Shown: one piece after another, positions 16,748 through 25,328 of the stretch | How the letters are laid out: each line of letters begins with the position of its first letter | Numbering within the stretch: the first letter of the stretch is position 1 | Assembly (NCBI GenBank): GCA_004011035.1 | Contig: CP025734.1 | Coordinates: 434,001 to 498,000, forward strand | Source: Bdellovibrio sp. qaytius | Lineage (GTDB): Bacteria > Bdellovibrionota > Bdellovibrionia > Bdellovibrionales > Bdellovibrionaceae | Length of the DNA stretch: 64,000 nt | Direction: 5' to 3' | The notes under the pieces: model-generated | Told to the model about the DNA's origin: nothing | Seen by the model: only the letters and a program-made list of their open reading frames with translations | Databases searched by the model: none | Made by a program: the position numbers and the translations under genes

Positions 16748-18409
16748 TTAGTTAAGACGCTCAAGCTGTTCCGCTAATTTATCGTAATTTTTTAATTCGA
16801 TCGTGTTAGCCGGTGTTTGAGTCTTCCATTCTTTCGAGAATAAATTCTTAACCACTGACTTGTAAGTCTCATCGTTACATGAAGTTAACGAGTCTAGTTG
16901 AGGAAACACAGATTTCATATTTGCAACTAGTTCTGATAACTTAAGCGGCGAGTTCATAACTTGTTGTTCTGAAAAGCCCGCGCAACCTGGACTAGCTTGA
17001 ATTTCTTCAGTCGTCACTAAGCTAGCCACGTTATTTTCAAGATTTGCTAACTTTGATTTTGCGATTTTTAATTCGCCGCCGACCATTACAAACTGAATTT
17101 CAGATTGAGCCGCTGTTACGATTTGTGAATACGGGTTCGTGTTGCGAGATTTTAAACGAATGGCCACGATATCTGCTAAGTAGCCCACTTCAAGTCGACC
17201 TAAGCGATCGGCTAATTTCAGGGCGCGCGCCGGATTGATCGTCATCATTTCGAAAAGTTTTTTATCTGTTAAAGATCTCATGCCTTTTGATTGCCCGTAT
17301 CTGCGCGCCACTTTAACTTCGTCTAATAAATTTTTAGATCCTGATGGAGTCCAATCAGACCCTAAAGTGATATTCACATTTTGTTTTAAAGCTAATTCAG
17401 CATTTAGAGTGTCACCGTAAAGAATTAAATTAGAAAATGGCGACCAAACTAAAGAAATATCTTTGCTAGCAGCATCAGCTAAATCTTTCTCATCCATGCC
17501 AACGCCATGAATGATCACTAAACCTTTTTCGGCCATTCCTAATTTTTTTGCGAATTTATATTCTAACTTATTATATTGATCTGTTGAGTTGCCTTCAGCT
17601 AAGTGAACGATTAAATTTCTGATATCACCAGTAGTTGCAATACGAGTTAAGTAGCTTAAGTATTTTTGCATACCTTCAACAAATTGTGTTTGGCGTGAAT
17701 TTAAAGTTCCAGATGTGGCCAGCATCGAAGTTGTAACTTCAGCGATTGTTTTGTTTTCAGAAATAACTTCAGGAAAAACTTTATCTTGAAATAATCCAGC
17801 ACCTTCTGGATTTACGATTTCCATACTTGCGCGCGCATCTGAAGTCATATCGTAATCTGATTCAATTTCGACGTTGCGGGCTAAGATGCCTTTAGTGCAC
17901 GTGTCGTCTTGTCCAATACCTTGAACACTTGTCACACCACCAGCTAGGGCTTTGATTTCAGCATACTGGTAAGTTTGGCAATACAAAGAGTCTTTATTGC
18001 TGGCTTCACCAAGAAGCGGATTATTTAACGGACCAGTTACATTTTTTTTGTAACCAGATAAGCCGCGCCATTGAAAGCGATTGGCGTATTGACCGTGGGC
18101 CTCTGTCCATAAAGGAATTACGTTATATTTTAAATGTCCGTGAAGATCGATAAAACCCGGTGATAAAATAATGCGGCCGATTTCTGATTCTAAGATTTTT
18201 TTAACATCACGTGAGACTTCAAAAGGTGTTGTCGCTTTTTTTGTGATTTTGCCGTCTTCGATTAATAAATAAATTTTACGAGAGCGTAACTCAGGTTTTG
18301 CTGGATCTGGCTCGTAACCTTCGATGTAAGTACCAGCAGCTAGAGCAGAAGCGGATAAGGCAAATGTTGTGATCAGCGCTGAAAGAGCATTAAAAAATGA
18401 TTTTTTCAT
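16748..18409 (-). CDS. Exported amidohydrolase (imidazolonepropionase-like)
   Basis: A Sec signal peptide (cut near residue 25, ALAAG) precedes a metal-dependent amidohydrolase. Features are FIDLHGHL with His90 and His92, a later HLAEG and IIHGVGMD histidine pair, and GSDW carrying the conserved aspartate. The beta domain at both ends (LLIEDGKI, LEVGYLADIVAI) is typical of the imidazolonepropionase and cytosine-deaminase-like group. The 553-residue length includes a C-terminal extension of about 110 residues with cysteines. It should act outside the cytoplasm on an unknown amide or nucleobase-like substrate. Neighbours are exported enzymes on the same strand. Confidence 0.82.
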   Translation of the reverse strand: MKKSFFNALSALITTFALSASALAAGTYIEGYEPDPAKPELRSRKIYLLIEDGKITKKATTPFEVSRDVKKILESEIGRIILSPGFIDLHGHLKYNVIPLWTEAHGQYANRFQWRGLSGYKKNVTGPLNNPLLGEASNKDSLYCQTYQYAEIKALAGGVTSVQGIGQDDTCTKGILARNVEIESDYDMTSDARASMEIVNPEGAGLFQDKVFPEVISENKTIAEVTTSMLATSGTLNSRQTQFVEGMQKYLSYLTRIATTGDIRNLIVHLAEGNSTDQYNKLEYKFAKKLGMAEKGLVIIHGVGMDEKDLADAASKDISLVWSPFSNLILYGDTLNAELALKQNVNITLGSDWTPSGSKNLLDEVKVARRYGQSKGMRSLTDKKLFEMMTINPARALKLADRLGRLEVGYLADIVAIRLKSRNTNPYSQIVTAAQSEIQFVMVGGELKIAKSKLANLENNVASLVTTEEIQASPGCAGFSEQQVMNSPLKLSELVANMKSVFPQLDSLTSCNDETYKSVVKNLFSKEWKTQTPANTIELKNYDKLAEQLERLN

Positions 18410-18540
18410 AGTGTCAAACTTCTAGCCAATGGCCACTAAAGGGCTGCCTTGGCTTAAGCCAGAGCAACCACATTTGTCCTGTTTTAGTTTTAAGTACCTA
18501 TGAGTATTTAATTGCAAATTCAGAGCTAAAATTCGGTAAA

Positions 18541-19770
18541 TTACTTAACTTCTTCGATAGAGTTTTCATCAAACGGCACGAACGCTTGGGCCTTGTAATT
18601 ATCTAATGGATCTTTACCACCATTAGATCTGATGATGCCTGCTAAGAAATTACGAATGCTTGCATAATCTTTTGATGTCGAAGTCGCATGAAAGAACACA
18701 ACGCCTTCTTGAGTTAAAGCTGCACCTGCTAATGAAACTGACTGTGAAATAGTTCCTGTTTTAGCTAGTAAAGAATCATCTGTGCTATTTGTTAAATAGA
18801 TATTTGTTACAGTTGAATTGCCATCAGAACGTGAATCAGAACCAGCCACTGGTAAAATGTAACGTAAACCTTTACCTTGTTTTTGCGAGATCGCTGTTAA
18901 ACGTTTAACAACTTCAACAACTGTACGGCAACTTGCCGAGTTATAAACTTTTTTGCCATCAACTGTTTCTGGGTAACCTGAACCATTGTAGAATGAAAAT
19001 TCATTATCTGATGCACCAACAGTTTTTGATAAGTAAGTGCTAAATTTTTCAGAACGCTCTAAACGCTCGAACACTTTGTCAGCTGCGAAATTATTAGAGT
19101 TACGGTTTAATTCTTTTAATGTGCGGTGCAATTCAGATGAACGAACAATAAATGAAGTATCTGCCTTGCCAGCATCAAAAACTTTCATTGATTGAGCGGC
19201 AATGTTTTTCACAGAAAGGCTAATTGATTGAGGAAGTTTAATAGGAACTAAAGGTTGAGTTTGAGCTAAGAAAGTACGGTAACGAGCTTTGATGCCCGCA
19301 ACATCGGCGCGTAATTCACGCATGATATCAGTTTCAGATTGATCACCGCTCGAGTGAACGAGGTCAGCTTTTGTTCTTACAACAGAACCATACTCAAAAT
19401 TTTCATCGTAAGTTAATTCATTGATGGCTTTAACACCGCGTTTATTTAATTCACCAATTAAAAAGTAAAACATCACACGGTCAAAATAAGGAAACGCTGA
19501 TCCACGTAAGTGAACGTTATATGTGCCATCATTTAATTTAGTTAAGTAAACTTGTGTTGGAAAGCGGTAGTTTAAACCTAAACGCTCAGCAGCCCATAAT
19601 GAAGTAAACACTTTTGATACTGAAGCAATTGGCATTTTAGAATGCATGTTGCTAGAGCCTTTAACATTATCAGCGCCTTCAGCCGAGCAGCTCGTTAATA
19701 AGCGCGCTTGTGAAGTTGTTGCTGTAACTAGAACTAATCCAGCAATAAAAGTCTTCAAAGTGTTTTTCAT
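18541..19770 (-). CDS. PBP4-like D-alanyl-D-alanine carboxypeptidase/endopeptidase (S13)
   Basis: After a signal peptide (residues 1-22) the three penicillin-binding motifs appear in order: SVSK at 50-53 (nucleophile Ser50), SNN at 225-227, and KTG at 337-339. The spacing of about 170 residues between the first two is that of the PBP4/DacB (S13) family, which carries an inserted domain there. The enzyme removes terminal D-Ala or cuts D,D cross-links in the periplasm. In Bdellovibrio two secreted PBP4 homologues are known to loosen and round the prey wall, so a predatory role is plausible here but inferred. AAGGA lies about 9 bases before ATG. Confidence 0.87.
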   Translation of the reverse strand: MKNTLKTFIAGLVLVTATTSQARLLTSCSAEGADNVKGSSNMHSKMPIASVSKVFTSLWAAERLGLNYRFPTQVYLTKLNDGTYNVHLRGSAFPYFDRVMFYFLIGELNKRGVKAINELTYDENFEYGSVVRTKADLVHSSGDQSETDIMRELRADVAGIKARYRTFLAQTQPLVPIKLPQSISLSVKNIAAQSMKVFDAGKADTSFIVRSSELHRTLKELNRNSNNFAADKVFERLERSEKFSTYLSKTVGASDNEFSFYNGSGYPETVDGKKVYNSASCRTVVEVVKRLTAISQKQGKGLRYILPVAGSDSRSDGNSTVTNIYLTNSTDDSLLAKTGTISQSVSLAGAALTQEGVVFFHATSTSKDYASIRNFLAGIIRSNGGKDPLDNYKAQAFVPFDENSIEEVK

Positions 19771-19881
19771 ATCGTTCGTCCTTCCAAAAAGGTTTGGGCT
19801 TGGGGTAGAACGAAAGATAAATGAAAGAGTGTGGAATCGATAGATGCAAAGTTTGTCACTACTTTTTTACTCGAAAGTAGT

Positions 19882-19908
19882 TAGAAGTTCGACAATGTCA
19901 AACTTCTA
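19882..19908 (-). terminator. Hairpin downstream of the mutY operon
   Basis: TAGAAGTT pairs with AACTTCTA, and the loop contains a further GAC/GTC pair, giving a near-perfect 27-nt palindrome. It begins 3 bases past the stop of the gene at 19912-20475. The T-run is poor, so termination strength is uncertain. On the minus strand the right half also contains a TTGACA sequence that could be the -35 box of the PBP4-like gene. Confidence 0.5.
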
Positions 19909-19911
19909 GTT

Positions 19912-20475
19912 TCAGAGACGGTTTTTGTCACTTTCAGTTGGGCGCCAGTTATAATTGTTAATAAGCTGGTTACACATGTTTGATGTCATCGAAAATAATT
20001 CGGCCTTATCAATACAACTAGCGATCGTGATTTTTTCATCCGCGCCTAAAAATATTTGGCGTGATTGAGTGAGTTTATTTTTTTGCATAAGATCAATAAC
20101 TACGGCAGATACGCCGTTAATTTTTACTGATTTGCTTGAGATCACTTCAAAGCCATATTGATTGTAATCACGTAAATACTTTTTGGCGTAAGCTTCTAAG
20201 TTTACTTTTCCACGGTAAGTTTCTGTTTTTAAACTTAAACGCGCAGACTCTGATAAGGTTTTAAAACCCATATCGATCTGTTGGTTTGCGGGTAATCGGT
20301 TTTGCGATGGGTTTTCTAAAAACACCCATTCATCTGAAACTAACTTAAATGTAAAACCCATTTGTGAAAAAGCTGTATTCCATTTCGGGTAATTCACAGC
20401 CGAAGAGCCCGTTGTTGGAAAAGGGGCTGCTTGTACAAATAAGGGGAATAAGAAAGCGATGAAGATGAATTTCAT
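19912..20475 (-). CDS. Exported hypothetical protein (187 residues)
   Basis: A signal peptide (1-16, cut after VQA) precedes a mixed alpha/beta domain with two or three cysteines near the C-terminus (ASCIDKAE, NMCNQL). The pattern (FKLVSDEWVFLENP, ARLSLKTETYRGKVNLEAYAKKYLRDYNQYGFEVISS, SRQIFLG) resembles small periplasmic PsbP/DUF1795-like domains, but I would not assign it. It follows mutY by 9 bp on the same strand, so it is probably co-transcribed; no functional link is evident. Confidence 0.65.
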   Translation of the reverse strand: MKFIFIAFLFPLFVQAAPFPTTGSSAVNYPKWNTAFSQMGFTFKLVSDEWVFLENPSQNRLPANQQIDMGFKTLSESARLSLKTETYRGKVNLEAYAKKYLRDYNQYGFEVISSKSVKINGVSAVVIDLMQKNKLTQSRQIFLGADEKITIASCIDKAELFSMTSNMCNQLINNYNWRPTESDKNRL

Positions 20476-20484
20476 AATATGATC

Positions 20485-21489
20485 TTACCTTGATTTCTCG
20501 ATATGACTTAAGATTTTTTTCATTAAGCTTGTCGGATTCACTTTAGAGATATCTGAGCGCTTGGCCCAAAGTCCAGTAGGTGCTTTTCCTGAAACCTTTG
20601 TAGGTTTAACGGTAACAAATATTTCATACTTCGTTACGCCATGTTTGAAATCAAATTTTTTGGGCTTAGCTGTAACTAGTTTTGCTTTAGACGGTGGTAG
20701 CATTAATTTTTTTAGAAACGGAGTCTGTTCATTAGTTTCTAAAAAGATTTTATCGCCCTTTTCTGAAACGTTAAAAGTCCATTCCCAGATTTGAAATTTT
20801 TCTTTTTCTCTTTTTGTCGGAATAAGTTCGATCAGATCTTTTTTGTTACTGACGCAGTCTTTTTTCCAAGGGCACATCATGCACATGACTTTTTTAGGTG
20901 TGCAGACAGTGGCACCTAATTCCATTAAGCCTTGGTTAAGTTCAGAATTAAATTTTGTCTTCGCCATGATGTCGGCGATGTCTTGTAATTTTTGACGCTC
21001 TTTGGTTTCCCACCAATTAGATTGAATACCGTATTTGCGACTTAACACGCGAATCACGTTGCCATCTAAAACTCCGACTTGTTCGCCAAACGCTAAGCTT
21101 GCGATGGCGCGCGAGGTGTAAGGGCCAAGCCCTGGATATTCGATAAGTTCTGCGGCTGTTTTTGGAAAACCAGTTTCAGCAAATTGAATGGCGGCTTTAT
21201 GTAAGTTGCGCGCTCGTGAATAATAGCCAAGCCCGGCCCAGTATTCGTAAACATCTTCGATCGTGGCTTTTGCTAAATCTTGAACTGTTGGAAAACGGTT
21301 CATAAATTTTTCGTAAAAGGGAATAACTGCTGTCACCGTAGTTTGTTGCAGCATGACTTCAGAAATCCAAATGCGATAGGGATCTTTTGACCCGCGTGAA
21401 CCCGTCGGATTGCGCCATGGTAAAACGCGCTTATTTTCGTTATACCAAACGATCAGGTTGTCGCGATCTTTTTCAAATTGCTTTGTCAT
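20485..21489 (-). CDS. mutY: A/G-specific adenine glycosylase MutY
   Basis: The 334-residue enzyme shows the helix-hairpin-helix glycosylase core (WISEVMLQQT with catalytic Glu44, helix-hairpin-helix near YPGLGPYTS, VLDGNV with catalytic Asp142) and the 4Fe-4S loop C-x6-C-x2-C-x5-C at Cys196, 203, 206 and 212. The C-terminal 110 residues form the NUDIX-like domain that reads 8-oxoguanine. It removes adenine paired with 8-oxoG in DNA repair. No ribosome site precedes the ATG. A TATATA box ends 8 bases upstream, so a leaderless or nearly leaderless mRNA is likely. It lies divergently, 26 bp from speB. Confidence 0.95.
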   Translation of the reverse strand: MTKQFEKDRDNLIVWYNENKRVLPWRNPTGSRGSKDPYRIWISEVMLQQTTVTAVIPFYEKFMNRFPTVQDLAKATIEDVYEYWAGLGYYSRARNLHKAAIQFAETGFPKTAAELIEYPGLGPYTSRAIASLAFGEQVGVLDGNVIRVLSRKYGIQSNWWETKERQKLQDIADIMAKTKFNSELNQGLMELGATVCTPKKVMCMMCPWKKDCVSNKKDLIELIPTKREKEKFQIWEWTFNVSEKGDKIFLETNEQTPFLKKLMLPPSKAKLVTAKPKKFDFKHGVTKYEIFVTVKPTKVSGKAPTGLWAKRSDISKVNPTSLMKKILSHIEKSR

Positions 21490-21515
21490 GCGATTGTTAT
21501 ATACGATATTCCTCT
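21490..21515. promoter_or_regulatory. 26-bp divergent promoter region between mutY and speB
   Basis: The gap contains the self-complementary hexamer TATATA at 21498-21503. It can be read as a -10 box on either strand: 8 bases before the mutY ATG and 12 bases before the speB ATG. Symmetric -10 elements are known to drive divergent transcription in bacteria. No good -35 box is apparent on either side, so this is a prediction. Confidence 0.5.
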
Positions 21516-22565
21516 ATGGCAAAAGCACAAAAACCAGTTATCAAATCAGCCGCGAAAACTTTAACAAAAGCACCTGCGAAAACACCTGTAAAAACTAAGT
21601 TAAAAACTTCAGCAGCTGTAGCAGCTCCAGCTCCAAATCGTTATAAACCACTGAGTGGGCGCGAGTTTCCTCGTTTTTCAGCGATTAAAACATTTTTTAG
21701 ACTACCGGTTGCGGATTTGTCTGAAGATTTCGACGTAGCGTTATTTGGAACGCCGTATGATGGCGGCGTGAGTTATCGCCCAGGAGCGCGTTTCGCACCA
21801 ACACAAGTGCGTGAGTGTTCAAGCTTAGGCCGTGGTTTTCATATGACACGCGCAATGAGTTTATTTGAAAAATTAAAATTCGCTGATATCGGTGATTGTC
21901 CGATTGTGCCGATTGATCAAAAACAAACTTACAAAAATATCGAAAAGTTTTCTGCTAATATTTTAAAGCATGGCAAAAAATTTATTTCAATCGGGGGAGA
22001 TCATTCAACGACACTTCCGTTATTGCGTTCGATGCATAAAAAATACGGAAAATTAAATTTTATCCATTTTGATGCTCACTTAGATACTTATCCGGCAGCT
22101 TGGGGTTGTGAATACCATCACGGAGCCTTTGCTCGACACGCTGTTGAAGAAGGTTTAGTGAATCCAAAAAACATGTTACAAATCGGAATTCGCGGGCCAC
22201 TAGCTGCGATTGATGATTTAGATTTTATCAAAAAACATAAAATCAAAGTTTTAACGGTAGATGATATTAAACTTAAGCCATTGTCAGAGGTTTTAAAATC
22301 ATTACCGAAATTCACAGGGCCAACCTACATCAGTTTCGATATCGATTGTTTAGATCCTGCCTATGCACCAGGAACTGGAACTCCAGTGCCAGGTGGATTA
22401 ACAACATATGAAACTCAACAAATCTTACGCGCATTGCAAATCGATAATTTAGTGGGAGCAGACATCGTTGAAGTGTCGCCTCCATTTGATAGCTCGCAAA
22501 TCACAGGGCTTGCCGCGGTTGATACAATGTTTGAATTAATGTGCTTAATGGGCGGAGGTAGATAA
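21516..22565 (+). CDS. speB: Agmatinase-family ureohydrolase
   Basis: The binuclear manganese site of ureohydrolases is complete: SIGGDHS, HFDAHLDTY and SFDIDCLDPAYAPG. The enzyme class hydrolyses agmatine to putrescine and urea, or a related guanidino substrate. The ATG at 21516 gives 349 residues; a longer frame reaches upstream only by entering mutY antisense. The first 45 residues are a Lys/Ala/Thr/Pro-rich tail resembling histone H1-like tails. They are not part of the fold and are unusual for this family. The stop overlaps the msrA ATG (TAATG), so the genes are coupled. Confidence 0.88.
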   Translation: MAKAQKPVIKSAAKTLTKAPAKTPVKTKLKTSAAVAAPAPNRYKPLSGREFPRFSAIKTFFRLPVADLSEDFDVALFGTPYDGGVSYRPGARFAPTQVRECSSLGRGFHMTRAMSLFEKLKFADIGDCPIVPIDQKQTYKNIEKFSANILKHGKKFISIGGDHSTTLPLLRSMHKKYGKLNFIHFDAHLDTYPAAWGCEYHHGAFARHAVEEGLVNPKNMLQIGIRGPLAAIDDLDFIKKHKIKVLTVDDIKLKPLSEVLKSLPKFTGPTYISFDIDCLDPAYAPGTGTPVPGGLTTYETQQILRALQIDNLVGADIVEVSPPFDSSQITGLAAVDTMFELMCLMGGGR

Positions 22566-23050
22566 TGAGTCGCGAAATCGCAGTCATCGCCGCAGGTTGT
22601 TTCTGGGGTGTTGAAGAATTATTACGTGAATTAGATGGCGTACTTGAAACAGAAGTTGGCTATTGCAATGGTGATGGCGAAAATCCAGTTTATACTTTGG
22701 TAAAAACAGGAACAACGGGCCACGCTGAAGCGGTAAAGATCACTTTTGATCCAGATAAAATTTCTTACGCTGATTTAATTCATAAATTTTATAAATTACA
22801 TGATCCGACAACTAAAAATCAGCAAGGCAACGATATTGGCACTCAGTACCGTTCAGCAATTTTTTATGTTTCTGAAGCGCAAAAAGCCACAGCAGAAGCC
22901 ATAACTAAAGAAGTTGAAGCCAGCGGAGTCTGGAAAAAACCAATCGCTACAGAAATCACATTGCTGAAAAAGTTTTGGAGTGCTGAAGAATACCATCAAG
23001 ATTATTTACAAAAAAATCCAGATGGTTACATGTGCCACTTCTGGCGCTAG
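22565..23050 (+). CDS. msrA: Peptide-methionine (S)-S-oxide reductase
   Basis: The 161-residue protein starts almost at the catalytic motif GCFWGVEE (Cys12). It contains GHAEAVKITFDP, YKLHDPTT and GNDIGTQYRSAIF, all diagnostic for MsrA, and ends in YHQDYLQKNP. It reduces methionine-S-sulfoxide in oxidised proteins in the cytoplasm. It is the middle gene of speB-msrA-GNAT, overlapping speB by one base and lying 3 bp from the next gene. Confidence 0.95.
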   Translation: MSREIAVIAAGCFWGVEELLRELDGVLETEVGYCNGDGENPVYTLVKTGTTGHAEAVKITFDPDKISYADLIHKFYKLHDPTTKNQQGNDIGTQYRSAIFYVSEAQKATAEAITKEVEASGVWKKPIATEITLLKKFWSAEEYHQDYLQKNPDGYMCHFWR

Positions 23051-23053
23051 TGT

Positions 23054-23593
23054 ATGGTTACTGTTCGTAATGTATTACCTGAAGATTTTGAAGCCATAGT
23101 TCATTACTGGACAGAGAATTCTGCGGAGTACTGGGCCGAACGTGGCGTAGATAAATCGAAAATTTCGAGTCGAAGTGAATTTCTAAGTCGGTTTGAAAAA
23201 AATTATGCCCAAACGGGTGATTTACCCTATGTCTGCATCATTTGTGAGGATGAAAAAGCGATCGGGTTACATTCGATAACTCATCTGATTGAAAATGAGA
23301 GTGCAGTTATGCATGCTCATATTTTTAATTCGTCAGATCGAAAAAAGGGAATCGCTTATTTCTCTTATCCGCTAGCCATGAATTTATTTATCAATAAATT
23401 AAATTTGAAGAAGATTATTTTTAAAACACCTAAAATTAATCTAGGTGCAAATAAAGTTAAGCTGAAATTGGGAATTCCTTGCATCGGAGAAACTATTTTT
23501 GAAGCTCCCATGTTATTTAAACCACTTGAAGCTAATTTATACGAAGTTGATCGAACGTTGTTAAATCAACTTTTAGAAAAAATTAAAGCTTAA
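23054..23593 (+). CDS. GNAT-family N-acetyltransferase-like protein
   Basis: The 179-residue product has the GNAT pattern: N-terminal MVTVRNVLPEDFEAIVHYW, a central beta strand pair (YVCIICEDEKAIGLHSITHL), then a helix after HIFNSSDRKKGIAYFSYPLA, where acyl-CoA would bind. The acetyl-CoA loop lacks the usual Q/RxxGxG/A in clean form, so activity is uncertain. The substrate is unknown. It follows msrA after 3 bp with no visible ribosome site of its own, so it is probably translated by coupling. Confidence 0.7.
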   Translation: MVTVRNVLPEDFEAIVHYWTENSAEYWAERGVDKSKISSRSEFLSRFEKNYAQTGDLPYVCIICEDEKAIGLHSITHLIENESAVMHAHIFNSSDRKKGIAYFSYPLAMNLFINKLNLKKIIFKTPKINLGANKVKLKLGIPCIGETIFEAPMLFKPLEANLYEVDRTLLNQLLEKIKA

Positions 23594-23613
23594 TGCGCTA
23601 GTCGCGCATTAAG
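23589..23613. terminator. Palindromic hairpin covering two convergent stop codons
   Basis: A perfect 10-bp stem (CTTAATGCGC / GCGCATTAAG) with a 5-nt loop contains the TAA of the GNAT gene in its left arm, and the stop of the opposing UbiB gene straddles the arm and loop. It lacks a U-run. It is the only visible element separating transcripts whose coding ends are 4 bp apart. Confidence 0.7.
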
Positions 23614-25328
23614 TAATTATAAAACGCGATTAAACTAGTCACGCCAGCTAATATAAAACCAACAACGCTAAAACCTGGAAATCCAGCCACCATCCATAGG
23701 TTCGGGATACTGCCAGATAAAGCATAGATTAATGAACTTGCTAGAATTAAAGATGAGATAATCACACCTAAAAATAACAAGTGAAACGAATTCGAGATGG
23801 TTTGTTGCATATTACCTAAACCATCGATTTGAATTTTCGTGTGATAATCCGGTGAATTCATTTTTCTAAAAAGTAAATTTAACTGTCTTGGTAACGCCGT
23901 TAAGAAAGTTTTTGATTCGCGAAATAAAAGACTGGCTTCATTGGCCATTTTCACCGGTTGAAAAAAGCTTTGGGCGACTTCGCCAACCTGTGAAAGAGTA
24001 AATGCCAAGAAATCAAAATCTTTTGAAATTCGAGAACCTAAACCTTCGATTGAAATAATCGATTTAAAAAATAACATCAATTCAGTCGGTACAACTAACC
24101 CTTGAGAAGCTGCAATACCTGCTGAAGCCATCAAGATCTTACCCGCATTCACATGTTTAAGTGTTAATCCGTAATAAGGTGCGATAACGGCCTGAAGATC
24201 TTTGGCAAACAAATCGACATTCACATCTTCAGAAAATGGGGCAAGGTCTACGTATTCGTAGGCTAAGCGCGTGTAGTCTTCTTTAGAAAGCGCTAAGAGC
24301 ATATTCACAATAGCTGATTGAGTTTTTGAATTTAAACGGCCTACAACGCCGAAATCGATAAGTCCGATTTTATCGTTAGGCATGATAAAGAAATTTCCGG
24401 CATGAAGATCACCGTGAAAGAAACCGTCGATAAAAACCATTTTTAAATAAGCTTTTAAGCCTTTTTTGATCACATCGTCAGGATTGATGCCCATCGCTTG
24501 CAGTGATTCAACTTTGCTTAAGGGTTTGCCTTTGAGTTCTTCCATGACTAACACGCGCTCTGTTGTCATTTCGAAATAAACTTTAGGAATCACCATGCCA
24601 GTATCGTCTTTAAAGTTTTCTTTCATGCGGCGGATGTTATTAGCCTCGACAACGAAGTTCGTTTCAAGTTCAAGCGTCTTGAAGTACTCGTCGACCATAG
24701 CCACGGGATTAAAAGAACGAGTTTCAGGAATATATTTTTCTAAAAGTTCAGCGATAAAATAAAGAACATTTAAATCGTCATTAATTTTTTGCACAATTCC
24801 AGGACGTTGAATTTTTAAAACAACATGATCACCATTATTTAATGTGGCTGTGTGAACCTGAGCGATACTGGCCGCGCCAATGGGTGTTTCATTCACAGAT
24901 TGAAATTGATTTCTCCAGTGAGCGCCGAATTCTTCGACGAGTACACTTTCAATCGTAGCGAAATCTAAGACTTGCACCTGATCGTGAAGCAAAGACATCT
25001 CTTGAATATAATCATCAGGAATTAAATCAGGACGAGAAGCTAAAAGCTGACCGAATTTAACGAACGTAGGCCCAAGTTCTTCAAAACTTAAACGCAAACG
25101 TTGTGGAATCGTCAGAAGCTCTTTTTCTTCTGACGATTTGTTATTTGATGAAAGAAAACTATCTAGATTTAGTTTTTCGACCAGGTTTCGAAGGCCGTGC
25201 TTTGCGAACACCCCGAGAATCGTCCGAAGACGAGTCACGTTTTTTAGAGTCTTGCCTATTTGAAGAGAACTTATGGCCAGACTTGTCTTTTGACTGTCCG
25301 TTCTTCTTGTCTGACGAGTGATTGTCAT
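23598..25328 (-). CDS. ubiB: ABC1/AarF/UbiB-family atypical kinase
   Basis: The 576-residue protein has the UbiB hallmarks: RLSFEELGPTFVKFGQLL (the KxGQ region), PIGAASIAQVH (Ala-rich loop), VVLKIQRPG, DGFFHGDLHAGNFF and LIDFGVVG. Two hydrophobic segments occur at the C-terminus (near 510-530 and 540-565). The family supports ubiquinone or isoprenoid-lipid metabolism at the inner membrane through ATPase activity. The first 57 codons overlap the end of rnr in another frame. The ATG at 25328 has AAGGA about 10 bases upstream. No other Met codon precedes the conserved region. Confidence 0.88.
   Translation of the reverse strand: MTITRQTRRTDSQKTSLAISSLQIGKTLKNVTRLRTILGVFAKHGLRNLVEKLNLDSFLSSNNKSSEEKELLTIPQRLRLSFEELGPTFVKFGQLLASRPDLIPDDYIQEMSLLHDQVQVLDFATIESVLVEEFGAHWRNQFQSVNETPIGAASIAQVHTATLNNGDHVVLKIQRPGIVQKINDDLNVLYFIAELLEKYIPETRSFNPVAMVDEYFKTLELETNFVVEANNIRRMKENFKDDTGMVIPKVYFEMTTERVLVMEELKGKPLSKVESLQAMGINPDDVIKKGLKAYLKMVFIDGFFHGDLHAGNFFIMPNDKIGLIDFGVVGRLNSKTQSAIVNMLLALSKEDYTRLAYEYVDLAPFSEDVNVDLFAKDLQAVIAPYYGLTLKHVNAGKILMASAGIAASQGLVVPTELMLFFKSIISIEGLGSRISKDFDFLAFTLSQVGEVAQSFFQPVKMANEASLLFRESKTFLTALPRQLNLLFRKMNSPDYHTKIQIDGLGNMQQTISNSFHLLFLGVIISSLILASSLIYALSGSIPNLWMVAGFPGFSVVGFILAGVTSLIAFYNYLMRD

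Noticed and set aside
18412-19909. 14-bp direct repeat TGTCAAACTTCTAG at 18412-18425 and 19896-19909 as a regulatory pair
   Set aside because: One copy sits directly before an ATG and the other in a terminator-like hairpin; positions do not suggest a common function, and a chance match cannot be excluded.
25159-25328. Frameshift that would fuse rnr and ubiB or mark a pseudogene
   Set aside because: Both proteins are complete with intact motifs; rnr has a natural tail and stop, and ubiB has its own ATG and ribosome site.
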